Shown one piece after another: positions 7,965 to 15,668 of a DNA stretch of 36,600 nucleotides. Position 1 is the stretch's first letter. The number at the start of each line of letters is the position of its first letter. Source of the DNA: Thaumasiovibrio sp043421945 (GTDB taxonomy: Bacteria > Pseudomonadota > Gammaproteobacteria > Enterobacterales > Vibrionaceae); contig JBHOGO010000045.1 in the NCBI GenBank assembly GCA_043421945.1, positions 1 to 36,600 of the forward strand. The letters run 5' to 3'. Under the pieces are notes generated by a model, which made no database searches, was not told where the DNA came from, and worked only from the letters and a program-made list of their open reading frames with translations. Position numbers and translations under genes: made by a program.

Positions 7965-9152
7965 CTAGCAATTCACTCCTGCAACGTAGCCACTACTCCA
8001 TGCCCACTGGAAGTTAAACCCGCCTAACCAACCCGACACATCCATCACTTCACCGACAAAGTACAAGCCAGATATATGCTTACACTCCATTGTTTTAGAG
8101 GAGAGTACATCCGTGTCAACACCACCTAGCGTCACCTCTGCAGTACGGTATCCTTCAGTGCCGTTAGGGACAATTCTCCAGCGATGAATCGTCTCCTCCA
8201 ATGCCGCGAACTCTTTATGATCAAACTGCTTTAACGGTTTATCTTGAAGTTCACCACGCTCAATAAAGGCTTCCACCAAACGCTTAGGTAGCAAACGTGA
8301 TAGTGCATTCTTCAGGCTTTGATTAGGGTGCTTCTCACGTAGGGCGCCTAGCACCTCAAGAATATTTTCATTCGGCAATAAATCAAACGTCACTGCCTGT
8401 CCCGGTTGCCAATACGAAGAGACCTGCAACACAACAGGGCCTGACAAGCCACGGTGCGTGAATAACAACGCTTCTTTAAATGACGTGCCATCTTCCGTTT
8501 CTGCGACTACCGGTATCGCAATGCCGGAAAGCGGCTCAAGCGTGGCTTTATCAGCGGTGTGTAAAGTAAAAGGAACTAAACCTGCACAGGTTGCCACTCT
8601 TGGCAGTTCAAACTGCTCCGCTATCTGGTAGCCAAAAGGCGTCGCCCCAAGCTTAGGCATTGATAGCCCCCCAGTTGCAACAACCAAGGACTGACACTCA
8701 ACATATTCCGTATTCACACGCAGTGAGAAGCCACTCTCCGTCTTCTCTATTTCAGTCACTTCACTTTGGTAGCGCTGTTCGATATTCGGTAAGGCGCACT
8801 CTTTGAGTAGCATCGCGACAATATCTTTTGCTGATTCAAGGCAAAATAGCTGGCCATGGTCGCGCTCTTCATAAGCGATTTCATGCTCACAGACCATGCC
8901 AATAAAGTCCCAGTTCGTGTACTGAGAGAGTGCAGACTTAACGAAGTGAGGATTACGACACACAAAGTTAGCCGCGCTCACATCATAGTTTGTAAAGTTG
9001 CATTTTCCGCCACCTGAAATCAAGATTTTACGCCCAGGCTTCTTTGCATGATCAACGACCATCACGGAGCGTCCACGTTTGCCCGCTTGAGCAGCACACA
9101 TTAGGCCTGCAGCACCAGCACCAATCACTACAACATCTACTTGTTTTGCCAT
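7965..9152 (-). CDS. BaiN/YhiN-family FAD-dependent oxidoreductase, 395 aa
   Basis: The N terminus has the dinucleotide-binding motif VVIGAGAAGLMCAAQAG (residues 8-24) and then GRKILISGGGKCNFTN, the marker of the HI0933/YhiN group. A second ATGG-type motif (VVATGGLSMPKLGATPFGY) follows in the middle. The C terminus carries GLYFVGEVMDVSGWLGGFN and QWAWSSGYVAG, which close the FAD site. Members bind FAD and probably NAD(P)H. BaiN of gut clostridia acts on bile-acid intermediates, but proteobacterial members have no agreed substrate, so I give no pathway. The protein is soluble. It shares direction with manA but is separated by 166 bases, so a shared transcript is uncertain. Confidence 0.88.
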   Translation of the reverse strand: MAKQVDVVVIGAGAAGLMCAAQAGKRGRSVMVVDHAKKPGRKILISGGGKCNFTNYDVSAANFVCRNPHFVKSALSQYTNWDFIGMVCEHEIAYEERDHGQLFCLESAKDIVAMLLKECALPNIEQRYQSEVTEIEKTESGFSLRVNTEYVECQSLVVATGGLSMPKLGATPFGYQIAEQFELPRVATCAGLVPFTLHTADKATLEPLSGIAIPVVAETEDGTSFKEALLFTHRGLSGPVVLQVSSYWQPGQAVTFDLLPNENILEVLGALREKHPNQSLKNALSRLLPKRLVEAFIERGELQDKPLKQFDHKEFAALEETIHRWRIVPNGTEGYRTAEVTLGGVDTDVLSSKTMECKHISGLYFVGEVMDVSGWLGGFNFQWAWSSGYVAGVNC

Positions 9153-9174
9153 TTATTTTGCCCTAAAACGCACT

Positions 9175-9204
9175 AAAAAAGGGATGCCTAACTGGCATCC
9201 CTTT
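9175..9204 (-). terminator. Terminator of the uspB transcript
   Basis: AAAGGGATGCC (9178-9188) and GGCATCCCTTT (9194-9204) form an 11-bp perfect stem with loop TAACT. Read on the - strand, six T follow the stem (9175-9180), which fits termination of transcripts from ftnA/uspB before the BaiN-type gene. The + strand tail (TTTCTACTT) is weaker. Confidence 0.75.
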
Positions 9205-9346
9205 CTACTTAACTGCGTTAATTCTACCCTATCTCAGCCACTCTCCCAAGTGGTGTGCAACAGATGCTCGTTATTCAATCCTCATGCTGTATCGATATCT
9301 TAACGACGGCATCAAAAATCGGACGCCAACCTATTCAGCAGGGAGT
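9205..9346. other. Gap between the uspB terminator and the uspB stop, nothing recognised
   Basis: These 142 bases lie between the hairpin and the end of uspB on the - strand. I see no second gene, repeat or RNA structure with confidence. They would be the 3' untranslated region of uspB. Confidence 0.4.
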
Positions 9347-9673
9347 CTATAACCCCATGAAAATTGTCACAAAGAAGAGCAGAACCCAAAAACTCGCGAG
9401 AACAAACAGCTTACGAACTTTGTTGCATTTAACAATAAAGACTTCATCATGATGATTGTCGTATTGATGACTACGAATATAATGAAACAGTCGAATCTGC
9501 TTCTGTACGTTGCCCTGAGAAGAGAAGAAACCACGACCATCAACTTGCTGATAAAGCAACGGGTCGCAGTCTCGCATGACCACCAACAACGTACGTAATG
9601 TACTGATATATCGAGAAACATTCACCACAGCCACAATAAAGACTGCCAGAATCAGTGCGTCGCTACTGATCAT
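9347..9673 (-). CDS. uspB: Universal stress protein B, 108 aa membrane protein
   Basis: The sequence closely follows E. coli UspB (111 aa), including RYISTLRTLLVVMRDCDPLL, the glycine-rich GRGFFSS and the HHDEVFIVKC stretch. There are two predicted membrane segments, at about residues 5-22 and 88-106, with a basic soluble loop between. E. coli uspB is induced in stationary phase through RpoS and affects ethanol tolerance; its molecular role is not known. In E. coli uspB and uspA are divergent neighbours. Here ftnA lies between them, 62 bases upstream of uspB on the same strand, so ftnA and uspB may share a transcript. A strong hairpin ends it. Confidence 0.95.
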   Translation of the reverse strand: MISSDALILAVFIVAVVNVSRYISTLRTLLVVMRDCDPLLYQQVDGRGFFSSQGNVQKQIRLFHYIRSHQYDNHHDEVFIVKCNKVRKLFVLASFWVLLFFVTIFMGL

Positions 9674-9735
9674 AACTTACCCCCAAACAATGGTTCACTG
9701 CTTAGTCGGTAACCGCCTATGGCTGAAGAGAAGCC

Positions 9736-10263
9736 TTACGCTACCGACGTATCCATTATTGACTGAGATTCAGACTTTGCCATTTCAGCCAGATCTTTGT
9801 CGATGAAGAACAGCGCTTTGCCATCCTCACCCACTAATTCAATTTTATCCAGAATCCCTTTAAACAACTTCTCTTCTTCGTGCTGCTCTGAGACATACCA
9901 CTGAAGGAAATTGAATGTCGAGTAGTCTTGCGTTGTAAACGCAACATGCGCCAAAGCATTGATTTTTTGTGTTATTAGCTGTTCATGTTCGTAGGTTTCA
10001 CGAAACACAGCACCTAACGATCCAAACTCGTGCTTTGGTGCTTCAATCGTCCCTAAAATAGGCATAGCGCCAGTTTCACTCACGTAAGTGAATAGGCGTT
10101 GCATGTGCTCCATCTCTTCGACTGCATGTTTACGTAAAAACTCAGCCGCCCCCTCGAAGCCTTTATCTTCACACCATGCGCTCATTTGTAGATAAAGATT
10201 CGACGAGAAAAACTCGAGGTTGATTTGCTCATTAAGCTCTTCCATCATCGCCTTTGCCAACAT
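9736..10263 (-). CDS. ftnA: Non-haem ferritin, 175 aa
   Basis: Ferritin stores iron as a 24-subunit shell, oxidising Fe(II) at a dinuclear centre. All E. coli FtnA ferroxidase ligands are found at the same numbers when translation starts at ATG 10263: E17, E50, H53, E94, Q127 and E130. That match also fixes the start. AAGGAG lies seven bases before this ATG, whereas the longer frame to 10311 has no such site. The protein is one four-helix bundle with a short acidic tail. It faces uspA across 239 bp and shares direction with uspB. I found no convincing Fur box by eye in the upstream region. Confidence 0.96.
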   Translation of the reverse strand: MLAKAMMEELNEQINLEFFSSNLYLQMSAWCEDKGFEGAAEFLRKHAVEEMEHMQRLFTYVSETGAMPILGTIEAPKHEFGSLGAVFRETYEHEQLITQKINALAHVAFTTQDYSTFNFLQWYVSEQHEEEKLFKGILDKIELVGEDGKALFFIDKDLAEMAKSESQSIMDTSVA

Positions 10264-10502
10264 GTCACTACTCCTTACTTTTAGTGTAATAAAGCCTTTG
10301 CAGTTATGCATAATTTACCGCAAAAAATTATCCACTACTGTATCACAAACTCATAACAGTAAGAAAACCTGCATAAAATGACTCTCTGAGTATTGTGCGA
10401 ATAAATCCATTTCATCGAAAATGACAAAAAATTGAGACTAGTTAGACAGAATTACCTAAATTCCAGTGCTACTCTCAAGCAACCAACAGGGAGTACACGA
10501 CT

Positions 10503-10928
10503 ATGAGCTATCAACATATTCTCGTCGCGGTCGATCTCACCGCCGACAGCGAAATACTCATGCAAAAAGCAGCAAAGCTCGCTGCGGCGCTAGATGCCAA
10601 ACTGTCGCTCATTCATATCGATGTAAGCTATGCTGAACTTTATACTGGCCTCATCGATATAAATCTCGCCAATGCACAGCAGCGCCTTACCAATGATGCA
10701 CATCAGCGCCTGCAAACATTACAAAACACACTGGACTACCCTATCCATCAAAGTTTAGTGGGTGCTGGTGATTTAAGTGATGAAATTTGCGAAGCCATTC
10801 ATGATCAAGAGGTCGACCTAGTTGTATGCGGTCACCATCAAGACTTCTGGAGTAAAATATTGTCATCAGCCAAACAGCTGATCAATGTCACTCCCGTTGA
10901 TTTACTGATGGTGCCACTTGACCACTAG
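10503..10928 (+). CDS. uspA: Universal stress protein A, 141 aa
   Basis: The frame begins MSYQHILVAVDLTADSE, as in E. coli UspA (MAYKHILIAVDLSPES). It keeps the length and fold of the cytoplasmic UspA group, with an adenine-binding-like strand at the start and DLVVCGHHQDFWSKI near residue 105. UspA-class proteins lack the full GxxGxxxxGS/T ATP-binding motif, which fits this C terminus (ILSSAKQLINVTPVDLLMVP). UspA accumulates during growth arrest and guards against DNA and oxidative damage. GGGAG lies nine bases before the ATG. The GNAT gene overlaps its last 11 bases. Confidence 0.94.
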   Translation: MSYQHILVAVDLTADSEILMQKAAKLAAALDAKLSLIHIDVSYAELYTGLIDINLANAQQRLTNDAHQRLQTLQNTLDYPIHQSLVGAGDLSDEICEAIHDQEVDLVVCGHHQDFWSKILSSAKQLINVTPVDLLMVPLDH

Positions 10929-11577
10929 AGCAACAGTACCCGTTAATGCTTCAACGGTTTATCCTGTCACTATAAACCGCCACAATCGGCAGGCGTTTCT
11001 ATCTCAATTTAGTCACGCCTTCTGCCAAGACCCCTTCTTTACTATGCTATCGTCTCAGCCCCAAAAAAGGCGTAGAGGAGCTTGGCGAATTGGAAAGTTA
11101 ATCCTCATTGATAGTCGAGAGCGCCGCACGGCATACACGAACGGTGGCGATCTCAATAGCCTCATCATATGGCAAGATCTTCGTCAGCCCTACGCCGCGA
11201 GCACACTCCAAGCCTGGTGGCTAAACCTATCGTGGTGTTGGAGTGGATGTCTCTCCGCATTACGGCCTCTTCGCCATAAGATTGAAGAGGTAGATGAAGC
11301 GGTAAAGGCACTACACCTTCATGCAGACATATACCTATCACTGCTTTTTGTGAGTGAAGACCATCGAGGACAAGGCATCGTAAGACAACTGATCTCACCG
11401 CTCCTTGATAAATGTGATACACACCAGCTTCGATGCGCCGTTGATACCTTTAACCACAGCAATGTGGCTATGTATCGCCATTTTGGCTTTAAACTCGTTG
11501 GCCAAACACGATTAACAGGTGGCGTTATCAACTATCAGATGCTTCGAATGCCTTCCAAAAAATTGAATAGCAACTAG
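10918..11577 (+). CDS. GNAT-family N-acetyltransferase, 219 aa
   Basis: The acetyl-CoA-binding signature of GNAT enzymes is seen as LLFVSEDHRGQGIVRQLISP near residues 140-160 (HRGQGI is the P-loop-like turn). NHSNVAMYRHFGFKLVGQT forms the usual end of the fold. The N-terminal part (FSHAFCQDPFFTML) resembles the opening helix of relatives. The start is probably TTG 10918, inside the last codons of uspA; the next in-frame ATG (residue 43) would delete the opening helix. The overlap suggests translational coupling to uspA. The middle contains a Trp-rich segment (TLQAWWLNLSWCWSG) instead of a membrane span. The acetylated substrate is unknown. Confidence 0.78.
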   Translation: MTTRATVPVNASTVYPVTINRHNRQAFLSQFSHAFCQDPFFTMLSSQPQKRRRGAWRIGKLILIDSRERRTAYTNGGDLNSLIIWQDLRQPYAASTLQAWWLNLSWCWSGCLSALRPLRHKIEEVDEAVKALHLHADIYLSLLFVSEDHRGQGIVRQLISPLLDKCDTHQLRCAVDTFNHSNVAMYRHFGFKLVGQTRLTGGVINYQMLRMPSKKLNSN

Positions 11578-11654
11578 CCCCCTCCGTCTTCAGATAAACA
11601 TTTTCGAAAAGATACGATAAACTGGCGACCTTAAATTTAACAAAGGATTGTCTC

Positions 11655-12542
11655 GTGGCTTACCTTTCCAGTATTACCCTATTATGGGCATTTTCTTTTA
11701 GTCTCATCGGTGTGTATCTAGCGGGCCAAGTCGACTCGTGGTTCTCAGTTCTCACTCGAGTAACCCTCGCACTGCTCGTTTTTATCCCCTTCACACAATG
11801 GCGAGGCGTGAGTAAACGTGTGGCTGCCCCGTTGATGGTTCTCGGCGGCATTCAGCTCGGTGTCATGTACGGGTTCTATTATCAGTCTTTTCTCTACCTC
11901 AGCGTGCCAGAAGTACTCCTCTTTACTATCTTTACCCCCATTTATGTCACACTCATTTATGACTTGCTTAAAGGACAATTCTCTCCTTGGTATCTGACCA
12001 GTGCCATTATCGCTGTCGCAGGTACTGCGGTTCTTCAGTACTCAAGTATTAGCAGTCAGTTTTGGCATGGCTTCTTTATCGTCCAAGGGGCAAATATCTG
12101 TTTTGCCATTGGCCAAGTTGGCTACAAATTTTTGATGGAGAAAAACGCACCAAGCCAGTCTCAACATCGACTCTTTGGCTGGTTCTATCTTGGCGCCTTC
12201 TTTTTCGCTTTACCGGCCTTCGCACTCAAAGGAAATATCGAGGCGCTGCCAACCACCACAACACAGTGGGGCATCTTAATCTATCTCGGAACTATCGCTT
12301 CAGGACTTGGTTACTATTTGTGGAATCGAGGCGCGACACAAGTGAATGCAGGCTTATTGGCGGTGATGAATAACGCACTCGTCCCTTGTGGGTTAGTGGT
12401 CAATATATTGATATGGAATCGAGAAGCCGACTTACTGAAGCTTGCATTAGGGTCAGCAATTATCGCCTTCTCGGTATGGTGGAACGAAGTGTGGGTTAAA
12501 CGTCGCGTGGCAGCAGCATCAATAGCTGACTCAACGCCGTAA
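11655..12542 (+). CDS. EamA/DMT-family inner-membrane transporter, 295 aa
   Basis: About ten hydrophobic segments arranged as two repeated five-helix halves mark the drug/metabolite transporter superfamily. The opening SSITLLWAFSFSLIGVYLAG and the later LFTIFTPIYVTLIYDLL are typical EamA stretches. The second half ends in a short basic tail. Members export or import amino acids and other metabolites, and the E. coli relative YigM (BioP) carries biotin; I cannot assign the substrate. Translation starts at GTG 11655 with AAGGA eight bases upstream. The last 47 bases overlap the 3' end of yigB on the other strand, so the genes are convergent without room for a terminator between the stops. Confidence 0.85.
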   Translation: MAYLSSITLLWAFSFSLIGVYLAGQVDSWFSVLTRVTLALLVFIPFTQWRGVSKRVAAPLMVLGGIQLGVMYGFYYQSFLYLSVPEVLLFTIFTPIYVTLIYDLLKGQFSPWYLTSAIIAVAGTAVLQYSSISSQFWHGFFIVQGANICFAIGQVGYKFLMEKNAPSQSQHRLFGWFYLGAFFFALPAFALKGNIEALPTTTTQWGILIYLGTIASGLGYYLWNRGATQVNAGLLAVMNNALVPCGLVVNILIWNREADLLKLALGSAIIAFSVWWNEVWVKRRVAAASIADSTP

Positions 12543-13224
12543 TCTCCAAGTCGGGAAGTTGGCGGCACGCGTTGTGTCGCCCAATTCTACCGTGATGTAA
12601 GTTTATCCAAGCCGCCATCGCGCCCGCTTGCTTGGCACCTAACACATCACTTTCAAGATGATCACCAATATGCAGTATTCCCTCCACAGGCAGCGACAAT
12701 CGTTGCGCTGCAATCTCAAAGAGATCGCTCGCAGGTTTCGCCGCGCCTTCCACACCGCCTTGAAGTGAAAATTCGAAATACTCACCCAAACCAATACGAT
12801 TCACATCAACATTACCATTGGTGATCGCTACCAAGGGAAAATAGTGCTTAAGCTGATTCAAAACCTGATGTGTTTCATGTGGAACATCGATTTGATGGCG
12901 CGCCTTCAGGACAACATTCATCCCTGCATCTGTTGCTTCCAGTACTTTTTCACCACGCACACCCAACTGCATCAACATGGTCGCAATCGTTTCACGACGC
13001 CACTGAGTCAAGTTGTCACTGAGACCTGGATTATCAACCGCAATACGGTGCTTCAAAGCAAGCCACTGTGCCGGTTTCACATGCCGTGTCACTGGGAACT
13101 GCTCAGCAAGCCACAACAGTAACGTCTTCTCTGTGTGACGTATTACTTTTGCGTTGTCATAAAGCGTATCATCCAGATCAAAACTGAACGCTTGAATAGG
13201 GCGAAGACGCCGATAAAAATGCAT
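12496..13224 (-). CDS. yigB: HAD phosphatase YigB, 242 aa
   Basis: HAD motif I reads FSFDLDDTLYDN near the N terminus, with the first and third Asp as nucleophile and acid/base. Motif II is VAITNGN, and motif IV is LHIGDHLESDVLGAKQAG. In E. coli YigB is one of the enzymes that dephosphorylate the 5-phosphoribitylamino-pyrimidine intermediate of riboflavin synthesis, and it also hydrolyses FMN. It is the last gene of the lysA operon, starting eight bases after the xerC stop, as in E. coli. Its 3' end overlaps the EamA gene by 47 bases. Confidence 0.92.
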   Translation of the reverse strand: MHFYRRLRPIQAFSFDLDDTLYDNAKVIRHTEKTLLLWLAEQFPVTRHVKPAQWLALKHRIAVDNPGLSDNLTQWRRETIATMLMQLGVRGEKVLEATDAGMNVVLKARHQIDVPHETHQVLNQLKHYFPLVAITNGNVDVNRIGLGEYFEFSLQGGVEGAAKPASDLFEIAAQRLSLPVEGILHIGDHLESDVLGAKQAGAMAAWINLHHGRIGRHNACRQLPDLEITALSQLLMLLPRDV

Positions 13225-13232
13225 GGAAACTC

Positions 13233-14159
13233 CTACTTAGTGTCACGTTTGGCACGAGGATGCGCCTTGTCGTATACCTTGGCGAGGTGTTGAAAATCGA
13301 GGTGTGTATAGATCTGTGTTGTCGACATATTGGCATGCCCCAGCAACTCTTGTACTGCGCGGAGGTTACCACTTGATTCAAGCATGTGCGTTGCATAACT
13401 GTGGCGTAATTTATGCGGGTTAATATGGCTAGTCACAGACTGCTTCTGCCCCCACTCCGCCATACGCTTTTGGACATTACGGTGGGAAATACGATTGCCA
13501 TGCTTAGAAACAAACAATGCTTTTTCATCTTTCGCCGCAATATAGCAACGCCGCTTGAGCCACTCACCAATCCACGTTTTCGCCTTACCACCAAACGGGA
13601 CTTGGCGTTGCTTATCACCTTTACCTATCACCCGGAGTTCACCGCGGGTTAAGCGAATATCTTTCACGTCCAAGTTAACCAGTTCAGCTAATCGTAAACC
13701 TGCGCCATACATCAGCTCCATCATCGCACGGTCTCGCACCGATAATGGGTCCTTTTCGTCAACTTCAAGTAACTGATTAATCTCATCGACATCGAGGTTT
13801 TTAGGTAATGGTTTATCCTGACGAGGGGCCGCAACCCCTTTCGCCACATTGGCATTGACCCGTTGTTTCCTCACTAAGAAATCGAGAAAGCTACGTAGCG
13901 CCGAAAGACGCAGCGCAATACTACCAGGCTTCAAACCTTCTCTTTTTGCGGCTGCGACGATTTGTCTCACCCAGCCACTATCGAGATCACGCCAGTTTTT
14001 GACATCAAGCTTAACCATTTCTCGCGCAATACGCGTGAGCTGCTGCTGATAACTGGCTTCGGTATGCGCGCTATAGCCCTTCTCTACGCGTAAGTAGGTA
14101 TAAAAGGCAATTAACGGTTTTAATAAGGTACTCGGTAATGGCTGTTCACGATCGTCCAT
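13233..14159 (-). CDS. xerC: Tyrosine recombinase XerC, 308 aa
   Basis: XerC, with XerD, resolves chromosome dimers at dif. The catalytic residues are in place: Arg in GAGLRLAELVNL, Lys in VIGKGDKQRQVP, the HxxR box in HKLRHSYATHML, then His in LLGHANMSTTQIY and the nucleophilic Tyr in TQIYTHLDFQHL. The N-terminal SAM-like DNA-binding domain spans about residues 5-95. I choose ATG 14159, which shares its A with the stop of the preceding gene (TAATG). A TTG four codons upstream (14171) is possible but has no better ribosome-binding site. The dapF-yigA-xerC-yigB order separates this gene from phage and integron integrases. Confidence 0.95.
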   Translation of the reverse strand: MDDREQPLPSTLLKPLIAFYTYLRVEKGYSAHTEASYQQQLTRIAREMVKLDVKNWRDLDSGWVRQIVAAAKREGLKPGSIALRLSALRSFLDFLVRKQRVNANVAKGVAAPRQDKPLPKNLDVDEINQLLEVDEKDPLSVRDRAMMELMYGAGLRLAELVNLDVKDIRLTRGELRVIGKGDKQRQVPFGGKAKTWIGEWLKRRCYIAAKDEKALFVSKHGNRISHRNVQKRMAEWGQKQSVTSHINPHKLRHSYATHMLESSGNLRAVQELLGHANMSTTQIYTHLDFQHLAKVYDKAHPRAKRDTK

Positions 14160-14833
14160 TACCGTAACCAAGTTGGCAACTGAGCACGCAGCAAGACGGC
14201 CAACTGTGTTAAAAACAGCGTATCCATTTCAGGCTGGAAATGACCACCGTCAGGGCTCGCAAACGCCAGAACACCTTCACAGCGACCAGCCCCTACCGAC
14301 ATCACGGCAAACGAACCTAACTGAGGAGGCTGATCGAACAGAAGCTCAGCCTCTGCTCTTTGCAACCGACCAAGATAAACCTGCTGTTGTGACAACTGCG
14401 CAACTCGCGTTGCTTGATATGCAATGCGATCTAATTGATGACGCTCACACTGGTCGTCAAAAAGGCGCAAGGTCACTGAAAGTGATAATTTATCACCCAA
14501 CTGCTGGAGTGCTCGGCGAGCCTGAGTGATGTTTTCCACTTCATAAAGGCGGATCTGAGTTTCGCCAAAAGCACGAAAGATCGATTCGTTCCGTCTCGCT
14601 TGGCTCATCAAACCGGTAATATCTTCTTCTAACTCACTCACTCGTTGACGAAGTCGTGTGAGTTGTACATCAACGAGCGATACGGTGCCGCGCGCTTCAT
14701 GCGCAACTCGAACGGAGTCTAAAAGGTGTGGGTAAAGATGAAAAAACGCTTCGTCATATTCTAAAAATGCCGCAACAGCGGCACGTTGTTGTTGAGTGAG
14801 CTCTTCCTCACTCAACGCGGGTGTTTCGGTCAT
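14159..14833 (-). CDS. yigA: DUF484 family protein YigA, 224 aa
   Basis: The protein has a helical, coiled-coil-like segment at about residues 50-85 (TRLRQRVSELEEDITGLM). A GAF-like C-terminal half follows, the fold predicted for DUF484. Its role is not known; conservation next to xerC in many gammaproteobacteria is the only functional hint. The start ATG overlaps the dapF stop by four bases (ATGA), and its own stop overlaps the xerC start by one base, so translation of the three is probably coupled. There is no signal peptide or membrane span. Confidence 0.9.
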   Translation of the reverse strand: MTETPALSEEELTQQQRAAVAAFLEYDEAFFHLYPHLLDSVRVAHEARGTVSLVDVQLTRLRQRVSELEEDITGLMSQARRNESIFRAFGETQIRLYEVENITQARRALQQLGDKLSLSVTLRLFDDQCERHQLDRIAYQATRVAQLSQQQVYLGRLQRAEAELLFDQPPQLGSFAVMSVGAGRCEGVLAFASPDGGHFQPEMDTLFLTQLAVLLRAQLPTWLR

Positions 14834-15660
14834 AATACAAATTGCCCATCATAGACATGTTCGGCTGGGCCTGTCATATACAGAGGCTTTCCTTCGCCTG
14901 CCCATCGAATTTTTAAGGTTCCGCCTGGTAAATGCACTTTCACTTCATCATCCAATAAGCCTTGCAGTTTACCAACGGCCATTGCAGCACAAGCGCCCGT
15001 GCCACATGCTTGGGTTTCACCCGCACCACGTTCATACACACGAAGCTGCACTTCTTGTCGAGAGATAACCTGCATAAAACCAGCATTAACGCGCTCAGGA
15101 AAACGTTCATGAGACTCGACAAGCGGGCCTAAGCGTTCAACGTTTGTCGTGCTGAGGTCGTCAACCACGGTGACACAGTGCGGATTTCCCATACTCACTG
15201 CACCACAAAACAAGGTTTTATCATCAACACGTAAAAGGTAGGTCTTTTCCTTTGATTTCGCACGAAACGGAATCTTATTAGGCTCGAGTTCAGGCACTCC
15301 CATATTCACGGTGACCTGATTGTCGTTCTCGATCTTCAGGACAATCTTGCCCGTTTTGGTGGTCACGCCAATGCTGTACTTATTGGTTAAACCTTTTAAG
15401 CGAACAAACCGTGCAAAACAGCGAGCACCATTCCCACACTGCTCCACTTCACTACCGTCGGCATTAAAGATACGGTAGTGAAAGTCAGATTCAGGATCAT
15501 AAGGTGGCTCAACAACCAATAGCTGATCAAACCCAATCCCCCGATGACGGTCCGCTAAGCGACGTACCGCATCTGGAGAGAAGAAGACATTTTGGGTAAC
15601 ACAGTCAACTACTGCAAAATCGTTGCCCAAGCCATGCATTTTTGAAAAATGGATCTGCAT
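14830..15660 (-). CDS. dapF: Diaminopimelate epimerase, 276 aa
   Basis: DapF converts LL- to meso-diaminopimelate, used for both lysine and peptidoglycan. The two active-site cysteines are seen in EQCGNGARC and in TQACGTGACA, and the start MQIHFSKMHGLGNDF matches E. coli DapF. I chose ATG 15660; the preceding ATG at 15669 overlaps the lysA stop but sits only two bases after AAGGA, too close for normal initiation. It follows lysA by eight bases and overlaps yigA by four. Confidence 0.96.
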   Translation of the reverse strand: MQIHFSKMHGLGNDFAVVDCVTQNVFFSPDAVRRLADRHRGIGFDQLLVVEPPYDPESDFHYRIFNADGSEVEQCGNGARCFARFVRLKGLTNKYSIGVTTKTGKIVLKIENDNQVTVNMGVPELEPNKIPFRAKSKEKTYLLRVDDKTLFCGAVSMGNPHCVTVVDDLSTTNVERLGPLVESHERFPERVNAGFMQVISRQEVQLRVYERGAGETQACGTGACAAMAVGKLQGLLDDEVKVHLPGGTLKIRWAGEGKPLYMTGPAEHVYDGQFVL

Positions 15661-15668
15661 GGTGGTCA

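Noticed and set aside
10336..10361. Inverted repeat TACTGT-N14-ACAGTA between ftnA and uspA, considered as a LexA or other operator.
   Set aside because: LexA boxes have eight bases between CTGT and ACAG; here there are fourteen, and no other regulator fits.
13233..14159. Tyrosine recombinase considered as a mobile-element integrase.
   Set aside because: Length, motifs and the dapF-yigA-xerC-yigB context identify XerC; no attachment sites or phage genes are nearby.
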